Assembly: GCA_043757865.1 (NCBI GenBank)
Contig: JAYVOP010000018.1
Coordinates: 1 to 10,330 of the forward strand
Source of the DNA: JAGNEJ01 sp043757865
Lineage (GTDB): Bacteria > Verrucomicrobiota > Verrucomicrobiia > Verrucomicrobiales > V1-33
Direction: 5' to 3'
Length of the DNA: 10,330 nt
Part shown: positions 5,648 to 10,330 of the stretch, piece after piece
How positions within the stretch are numbered: the stretch's first letter is position 1
How the letters are laid out: every line of letters starts with the position of its first letter
The notes under the pieces: generated by a model
Told to the model about the DNA's origin: nothing
Database searches by the model: none
Seen by the model: only the letters and a program-made list of their open reading frames with translations
Made by a program: the position numbers and the translations under genes

Positions 5648-8600
5648 TTAGGCGCGGCGGCGGCGGAAGCCTAGGCAAGCCGCAGCTAGGGTTAAGGCCG
5701 CCGTGCTGCTAGGCTCGGGGATGACAGAAAGGGTGATGTTCTGACCATCCGTGCCGAGGACCGCAGGGAAGCCGCCCACGGTGCCAAAGGGATTTCCCAG
5801 CGTTCCAGAGATGGGCTGGTTGGTGGCGATGAGGGTGTAGTTTCCTTGGCCGAATCCTGCCAGGGTGCTGAAGTTGAAGTCCCCAAAGTCCAGCAAACCG
5901 GAACCGATGGTGAGGGCATTGCCTGCGGTGAGTTGCAATAGATCGCTAGCACCAGGGCTGGCGAGTTCATAGATCATCACCCCTGCGTTCGCACCAGTGA
6001 TGGAACCGATGAGGTCCACATTGCCATTCACCGTCAGCGTGCCGGGGCTTTCCCCTGGGGAAATATGCGCTCCCGTAGTGGTGGTCAGGGAGCCCAGCAG
6101 GGTGCCTTTGCCCCCTAGGGTTTGGGCCGCACCTAGCTGATAGCCACCGGTCACGGCGGTGACATCTAGCGTGGAGCCAGCCTTGATGAGGACGCTGGGT
6201 GAGGTGAGGATGCTGGCATTAGCTCCTAAGGTGAGGGTTCCTGCGTTGATGACGGTGGCTCCGGTGTAGGTGTTGATGCCGCTGAGATTCAGAGCACCCG
6301 CGCCTGACTTGGTGAGGCCGCCAGTGCCTTGCACAGAAACGGGAGACGCGGTAGTGCCGATGTCCAAGGTGCCCGTGATGTCGTAGATGATGGCACTGGC
6401 GATCATGTCGATAATGGCCTTCGGCCCCACCGTGGCGGTATTAGAGCGGGTAAAGGCACTGGCTCCAGTGGTGGTGACATTGCCATTGAGTTTCACGATG
6501 CTACCGACGGAAGTGGCGGTTAAAGCGCTCACAGCGGCGTTCAAACCAATGCTGCTGCTGGTGAGGGTGAGGCCGCCGGTGCCCACATCTAAGCGGCTTT
6601 CCTGCCCCACGGTGGTGCTCCCGCCATCGAGATTGATGGTGCCGCCATTGACCACCACGGTGGTGGCGTCAATCGCCCCGCCGCGTTGGGCCAGGGCGGT
6701 GCCACCGTTGACGTGGAGGGCCCCCGTGATGGTAAATGGAGACACTGGAATGTTCCGGCCCGAGCCGAAACTGCCGCTATTGATGGTGAGATTCGCAATG
6801 GTGTCCGTGGCTCCAGGATTGGTAGGAGCCAGAATGGCGGGATCACCAAAGGTGCCACCGTTGAGGGTGACGCTAGCCGTATCAGGAATCTGATTGCTGA
6901 CATTGTTACCCGCATAGCGGAACGTGCCGCCGGTGCTGATGATGAGGTCTCCGCCGATGGCATTGAGGCCCACCGTTTTCCCTGCAATCAAGGTGCCTGC
7001 GGTCACGGTGGTCACACCGAGGTTGGTGTTAGCGGTCGTGCCGCCTAAGGTCAGCGCTCCCGAGCCTTTCTTTTCCAGAGTGCCCGCGCCTGTGAGGGTG
7101 CTGGTGTTGGTGACGGCGTTCGTATGATCGAAGACCAGCGCAGTGTTATTCGTCACTGTCCCTGTGCCCAGAGTGCCCGCATTGGCTGCGCCATCGCCTA
7201 CTTGAAGCGTGCCTGCGGAAATGAGCGTATCTGCATGAGCATTGGCCGTGCCGCTCAGCACCAAGGTGCCCGGGCCCGTCTTTTTCAGCACTCCCGCACC
7301 AGCGGTGTTGCCAGCCACGGTCAGAGTGTTGGCGCTATTGATCGTGCCGCCGCCAGCGTTGACCGTGACCACGCGGTTGGTGGAGGCGGTCGGGCCCGTG
7401 AAGTCCAGCGTGCCGCCGTCCAGGCTCAGTGCGGTGCCTGCGCCCAGCGGACTATTGGTGCCGTTATTGGCCACGGAGGCTACGGCAATGGTGCCGCCAT
7501 TGATCGCCACAGGTCCGGTAAAGCTATTGGTGTTACTGATCGTCACGCTGCCCGTGCCCGTCTTCGTGATGCCGGTAGCTCCGGTGATGGCCTTGGAGCC
7601 AGTGAGGGTGTAGTTCTTGTTGATGTTTGTAAAGTTCACATCCGATGGAGCCACGTCCGCCACGCTGATGTCTGGTGTGGTGGTGGTGCCAAAGTCAGAA
7701 AAGACCACTTTATCTGCCACCAGGAAATCTGTGGTGGTAGCGTTGTTAGAATTGAGCACCCAGTTCTTGGCTCCGGCAATGGTGTTGGTGCTCCACTCGC
7801 TGCTCTGCGCTCCGCTCCAGAGTGGGGAGTCCACGCCCGTGACATTGAGGTCGATGGTGGTGTTCGTAGTATTATTTACCAAGCTAGCGATGGTGCGGGA
7901 GGGCACGGTGCCTAATTTAAAGGAACCGAACCCAGTGCCGCCGATGGTCCCGGCATAATCCACTAACGGACGGGCTCCGATGGGCAATGCGCCCGTTACA
8001 TTGACGGTCACAGAATTCGCCCCACCATTGGGCACCAAGCCATTAGTATTGGTTACGTTCAGCAAGCCCAGGGGGGCAGTGCTGGTGAAATTCAGCGTAG
8101 AGGTATTCCCCGCCGCGGTGCCCAGAATCAGGCCGCTCACAGTTAGGGTGCCCGTGCCTGCAGCATCGCCCGAGTCCACTTTACCGCCGTTACCCACGGT
8201 GGTCACCCCACTCACATTACCCGTGCCAGCCAGCGTCTGCGCGCTGGCGACGGTGAATCCGCCAGAGGTCACGTCCAAAGTCGCGCCCGCCTTTACGTCG
8301 ATCCGGGAGCTATTGGCAATGCTCCCCGTGAGCACGAGCGTGCCGACATCCACATTGGTGGCCCCGCTGTAGGTATTGGCTCCTGCGAGTTTCAAATTGC
8401 CCGCGCCCGTCTTCGTCAGGGAGAACGCGCCCCCTACGATGCCATTGAAATTCAGCGGTGCCGTGGTCGGATTTACCGTCGCATTGCCCGTGAGCGTGGC
8501 GGCTGCAAAATTCACCCCGTAGCTATTCGCGCCCGTGGTGTTGAGCGTCTGCGCTCCGATGCTCAAGGTGCCGAGCGTGAAATTGTTCCCGGTGTTCACC

Positions 8601-9805
8601 GCTCCCACGCGGTCCGCGTCGATGGTGCCGCCGCCTGCGCCCACCGTGACGTTGTTGCCATAAGCCAATATACCGTTGTTGCCCGCGCCATCATCCCGCA
8701 GTTGGAGCGTGCCGCCGGTCAGGTTGACCGTGCCCGTGCCCAAGGTGTTGCCTGTGGTGGCCGGAGCGCTGCGCAGCCGTTGGTTAGCTGTGACGGTAAA
8801 TATGCCGCTGTAGGTGTTAGCGGTATTCGTGAGGATCAGCGCCTTGGCCGCATTGGTGGCATTGCCATTCACCGTCAGGCCACCCGCGCCACTGAGAGGG
8901 CCGGAGACGGTCAAACTTAGGTCGGTGGCTGGCGTGGAGTAACTAATCAGGTGGGCGATGGAATCCGCCGTGACATTGACCCCACCTGCAAAGACTCCCA
9001 GATCTCCCGTGCGCGTGGCCAGGGTGCCGCCTGCGAGGATGATGTTGTTATTCAGGGTCAAGTTCCGCACTGCTATTTTACCGCCCGTATTCACCGTGAT
9101 GGAGGAAGCAGTGAGGGTGGCGCTGGCCACATTGACCTCCAGCGTGCCGCCGCTATTCACCACCGCAGCCCCCGTGCCTAAAGCACTGTTGTTAGCCGCT
9201 TCCAAGATCCCCGCCGTGGTCGTAACCCCGCCCGTAACGGTATTCGCGCCACTCAGGATCAGGCGACCTACTCCCGTCTTATTAATGCTGCGGGCTCCGC
9301 CAGATTCAGCAATGACTGCACTGATCGTCAGCACATTGGCCGCCACGGAGATGTCCCCGCTGGCTTTGAGTTGCAGACTCAGCGTCTGTGGCGTCGTGGC
9401 CCCGGTGCCTGGACCCGTGATCGCATAGGCGAAATTTCCTGTCGTGGAGATGAGTGGCGTGCCCGCCCCCCGGCCACCATTGAGCACGATCACCATGGCT
9501 TTGCTGGTGCTAGCATTCACTAAAGAAGTGGCCGCACTGCTATTAAATGACAGATCCTGGATTTCCGTGATCCCAAAGGTCCCTGCGCCAAAGGCCGCAG
9601 CGGAGCCCCGCACATCCACCACACCCGTGGAGGCCAAGATCGCATTATCATTCACCCCAGGTAGCACGCCGCCGGGAGCCCAGTTGGTTGCGGTCGCCCA
9701 AGCCGGGGCCGCGCCCGAAAGCGTCAAGGCCGTAGCCTGCGATGCAGAAGTGCCCACGACTAAGATTAAGAGCGTGGGAAGGGAGTGAGAGAGCAGTTTT
9801 TTCAT
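5648..9805 (-). CDS. giant secreted beta-strand-repeat protein with PEP-CTERM anchor
   Basis: A 1385-residue protein, rich in Gly, Thr, Asn, Ala and Val, built as a passenger-type beta-helix. Residues 1-26 form a signal peptide (MKK, hydrophobic core, likely cut after ATA at 24-26). Two W...NW opening modules occur, one near the N-terminus (W36, W42) and one at 663-682. Seven autotransporter-associated repeat units (K-T/S-G-x-G, then N-T-Y-x-G, then G-T-L) are spread from 174 to 1193. ISPGESPGTLTVNGN (1248-1262) is typical of the region just before the C-terminal segment. The end is PEP (1363-1365), a hydrophobic helix and RRRR (1381-1384), so there is no autotransporter barrel. Sec export and exosortase-dependent sorting to the cell surface or matrix are inferred. 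The only cysteine is C1377. The ATG at 9805 is preferred to a TTG at 9874 because it starts the signal peptide. No Shine-Dalgarno site is seen, and the function is unknown. Confidence 0.92.
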   Translation of the reverse strand: MKKLLSHSLPTLLILVVGTSASQATALTLSGAAPAWATATNWAPGGVLPGVNDNAILASTGVVDVRGSAAAFGAGTFGITEIQDLSFNSSAATSLVNASTSKAMVIVLNGGRGAGTPLISTTGNFAYAITGPGTGATTPQTLSLQLKASGDISVAANVLTISAVIAESGGARSINKTGVGRLILSGANTVTGGVTTTAGILEAANNSALGTGAAVVNSGGTLEVNVASATLTASSITVNTGGKIAVRNLTLNNNIILAGGTLATRTGDLGVFAGGVNVTADSIAHLISYSTPATDLSLTVSGPLSGAGGLTVNGNATNAAKALILTNTANTYSGIFTVTANQRLRSAPATTGNTLGTGTVNLTGGTLQLRDDGAGNNGILAYGNNVTVGAGGGTIDADRVGAVNTGNNFTLGTLSIGAQTLNTTGANSYGVNFAAATLTGNATVNPTTAPLNFNGIVGGAFSLTKTGAGNLKLAGANTYSGATNVDVGTLVLTGSIANSSRIDVKAGATLDVTSGGFTVASAQTLAGTGNVSGVTTVGNGGKVDSGDAAGTGTLTVSGLILGTAAGNTSTLNFTSTAPLGLLNVTNTNGLVPNGGANSVTVNVTGALPIGARPLVDYAGTIGGTGFGSFKLGTVPSRTIASLVNNTTNTTIDLNVTGVDSPLWSGAQSSEWSTNTIAGAKNWVLNSNNATTTDFLVADKVVFSDFGTTTTPDISVADVAPSDVNFTNINKNYTLTGSKAITGATGITKTGTGSVTISNTNSFTGPVAINGGTIAVASVANNGTNSPLGAGTALSLDGGTLDFTGPTASTNRVVTVNAGGGTINSANTLTVAGNTAGAGVLKKTGPGTLVLSGTANAHADTLISAGTLQVGDGAANAGTLGTGTVTNNTALVFDHTNAVTNTSTLTGAGTLEKKGSGALTLGGTTANTNLGVTTVTAGTLIAGKTVGLNAIGGDLIISTGGTFRYAGNNVSNQIPDTASVTLNGGTFGDPAILAPTNPGATDTIANLTINSGSFGSGRNIPVSPFTITGALHVNGGTALAQRGGAIDATTVVVNGGTINLDGGSTTVGQESRLDVGTGGLTLTSSSIGLNAAVSALTATSVGSIVKLNGNVTTTGASAFTRSNTATVGPKAIIDMIASAIIYDITGTLDIGTTASPVSVQGTGGLTKSGAGALNLSGINTYTGATVINAGTLTLGANASILTSPSVLIKAGSTLDVTAVTGGYQLGAAQTLGGKGTLLGSLTTTTGAHISPGESPGTLTVNGNVDLIGSITGANAGVMIYELASPGASDLLQLTAGNALTIGSGLLDFGDFNFSTLAGFGQGNYTLIATNQPISGTLGNPFGTVGGFPAVLGTDGQNITLSVIPEPSSTAALTLAAACLGFRRRRA
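5651..5719 (-). other. PEP-CTERM sorting signal
   Basis: These bases encode residues 1363-1385 of the repeat protein: the PEP tripeptide, a Ser/Thr/Ala/Leu-rich hydrophobic helix that includes C1377, and the final GFRRRRA. The order motif, helix, arginine cluster is the recognition signal for exosortases (EpsH family). No exosortase gene is in this window, so the processing enzyme must be encoded elsewhere. Confidence 0.85.
6636..6651. repeat. 16-bp direct repeat, copy 1 (copy 2 at 7488-7503)
   Basis: ATGGTGCCGCCATTGA occurs here and again at 7488-7503, both times encoding the strand-turn motif NGGTI on the minus strand. Another shared stretch, GCCCGTCTTCGT at 7556-7567 and 8405-8416, encodes the TKTG start of repeat units. 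Exact short identity inside diverged protein repeats gives sites where recombination or slippage could change the repeat number. Confidence 0.6.
7751..7825 (-). other. second W...W...NW opening module in the repeat protein
   Basis: These bases encode residues 661-685 (W663, W671, N681-W682). They are followed by a D-x-V-x-F strand (D698, F702) and then the KTGTG unit at 746. The same logic, W...NW, then P...D, then strand repeats, is found at the N-terminus (W36, N41-W42, D53). These are the only five tryptophans I find in the protein, and they all belong to these two modules. The protein therefore looks like two passenger modules fused head to tail, with the joint near residue 657. Confidence 0.6.
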
Positions 9806-9913
9806 AGGAGAGTGACCGTGGAGAATTAGCGGGCCGGAGTTTTGCCTGCTTTCTGCGAAACTGACAAGCACCAATTCATGTTTATCCTGTCACCCGCGAC
9901 CCCGCCGCGCGGC
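9806..9913 (-). promoter_or_regulatory. leader region of the repeat-protein gene
   Basis: This 108-bp gap separates the kinase stop from the repeat-protein ATG on the same strand. Just after the kinase stop is a perfect 10-bp palindrome, GCCGCGCGGC (9904-9913). On the minus strand a TTGTCA at 9867-9862 could serve as a -35 box, but 17-18 bp further on only poor -10 candidates (CAAAAC, AAAACT) are found. The minus strand just before the ATG reads CACTCTCCT, which is not a ribosome binding site. The gap is long enough for the gene to have its own promoter, but none is convincing. Confidence 0.25.
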
Positions 9914-10330
9914 CTAGCGCTCCTGAGGAAGGGCCAGGGTCATGCTTAGTGCCCCATCCCTTAGCGTTGGCGTTAGGCTGCCACCAAGCAAAGTGGCACA
10001 TTCCGCCGCCAGGGCTAATCCCAGGCCATGGTGCGGACCTTCCGTGCGGGCTTGGTCCTTGCGCCAAAAGCGCTCGCAGAGGTGCGGGAGATCGACGGAC
10101 GTGAGGTCAGGAGCCGCGTTCGTGACCGTGAGCCGCACCGCGGCGAGTTCCACCCGCGCACCCAAGACGATGACGCTGTGCGCTGGCGCATGGGCGATGC
10201 TATTGCTCAGCAGATTTTCCAAAATGATGCCGAGCACTTGGGCATCCGAGGGGACGTGGAGCGTGGGGGAAAGCTCGTTCCTCAGAGTAAGGTGACGTTG
10301 CGCGGCGCGTGCCGCATGAGGTCGCCACGC
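9914..10330 (-). CDS. sensor histidine kinase, C-terminal ATPase part, cut by the window
   Basis: The visible 138 residues form a HATPase_c domain, and the frame is open to the window edge, so the sensor and dimerisation (H-box) parts lie outside. Counting from the edge, the N-box is ENLLSNSIAHAP (38-49, with N43 as the expected Mg ligand). The ATP-lid segment CERFWRKDQAR (85-95) is followed by GPHHGLGLALA (98-108). LLGGSL and TLALP close the domain. The G1 box usually reads D-x-G-x-G, or N-x-G in CusS/QseC-type kinases; here it reads VTNAAPDL (69-76), so both glycines are lost. The fold and the F-x-R, GLGLA and N-box motifs make the family clear. The signal and the response regulator are not visible. 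It lies 108 bp upstream of the repeat-protein gene on the same strand. The GTG at 10237 is an internal codon, not the start. Confidence 0.88.
   Translation of the reverse strand, partial: AWRPHAARAAQRHLTLRNELSPTLHVPSDAQVLGIILENLLSNSIAHAPAHSVIVLGARVELAAVRLTVTNAAPDLTSVDLPHLCERFWRKDQARTEGPHHGLGLALAAECATLLGGSLTPTLRDGALSMTLALPQER

Larger units (their letters stand above)
6227..9286 (-). repeat. seven autotransporter-associated beta-strand repeat units inside the large gene
   Basis: Each unit is about 30 residues and follows the plan (L/I)-x-K-x-G-x-G-x-L-x-L-x-x-x-N-x-(Y/F)-x-G-x-x-x-x-x-x-G-(T/I)-L. In coding order they lie at about 9286-9200, 8878-8774 (degenerate, no K-T-G start), 8419-8330, 7570-7481, 7288-7199, 7078-6986 and 6316-6227. 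The protein starts are INKTGVG, a degenerate unit around NTANTYSG, LTKTGAG, ITKTGTG, LKKTGPG, LEKKGSG and LTKSGAG. Spacing is irregular and the units have diverged, so this looks like an old expansion. Confidence 0.85.

Noticed and set aside
6227..9286. CRISPR-like or satellite array from regularly recurring motifs
   Set aside because: The units differ in sequence and spacing and are protein-level beta-strand repeats within one open frame.
6387..9788. Series of long plus-strand open frames opposite the repeat-protein gene (Val/Pro/Ala-rich)
   Set aside because: They share one frame and arise because the complements of Gly, Thr, Asn and Ala codons rarely make stops. No motif, signal peptide or plausible start supports them.
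9806..9874. TTG start adding 23 residues to the repeat protein
   Set aside because: The ATG at 9805 begins a textbook signal peptide, and the added residues would bury it behind a polar stretch.

Overview
This GC-rich window (about 60% by eye) looks like chromosomal DNA from a Verrucomicrobiota bacterium, possibly the Verrucomicrobiales. The main evidence is a very large secreted protein built from passenger-type beta-strand repeats that ends in a PEP-CTERM sorting tail (PEP, short helix, RRRR) rather than an autotransporter barrel. Weak or absent Shine-Dalgarno sites fit this as well. The assignment rests on style and family knowledge, not on a database match.

Layout: 1-2609 (+) carries three housekeeping genes. 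They are the 3' part of aroB (shikimate pathway), an 89-bp inverted-repeat element in the following gap, sufT (Fe-S cluster assembly, DUF59/MIP18) and, 22 bp later, lipA (lipoyl synthase). SufT and LipA make a coherent pair because LipA consumes a [4Fe-4S] cluster on every turnover. From 2639 to 4899 (-) lie an MGDG-synthase/MurG-type glycosyltransferase and an M42-family metallo-aminopeptidase, separated by 2 bp and probably cotranscribed. Divergent from them by 39 bp is a membrane-anchored N-acetylmuramoyl-L-alanine amidase (4939-5619, +).

From 5648 to 9805 (-) a single 1385-residue gene encodes the repeat protein. It has a signal peptide, seven recognisable beta-strand repeat units, two copies of the W...W...NW opening module and a PEP-CTERM anchor. 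The only cysteine is inside the anchor helix. Upstream on the same strand is the C-terminal ATPase part of a sensor histidine kinase, cut by the window edge (9914-10330).

I see no CRISPR array, tRNA, rRNA, transposase, phage gene or obvious defence system. No gene-free stretch exceeds 300 bp. The features most worth checking are the inverted-repeat element after aroB, the two-module architecture of the PEP-CTERM protein, the sufT-lipA pairing and the degenerate ATP-binding motif of the kinase.
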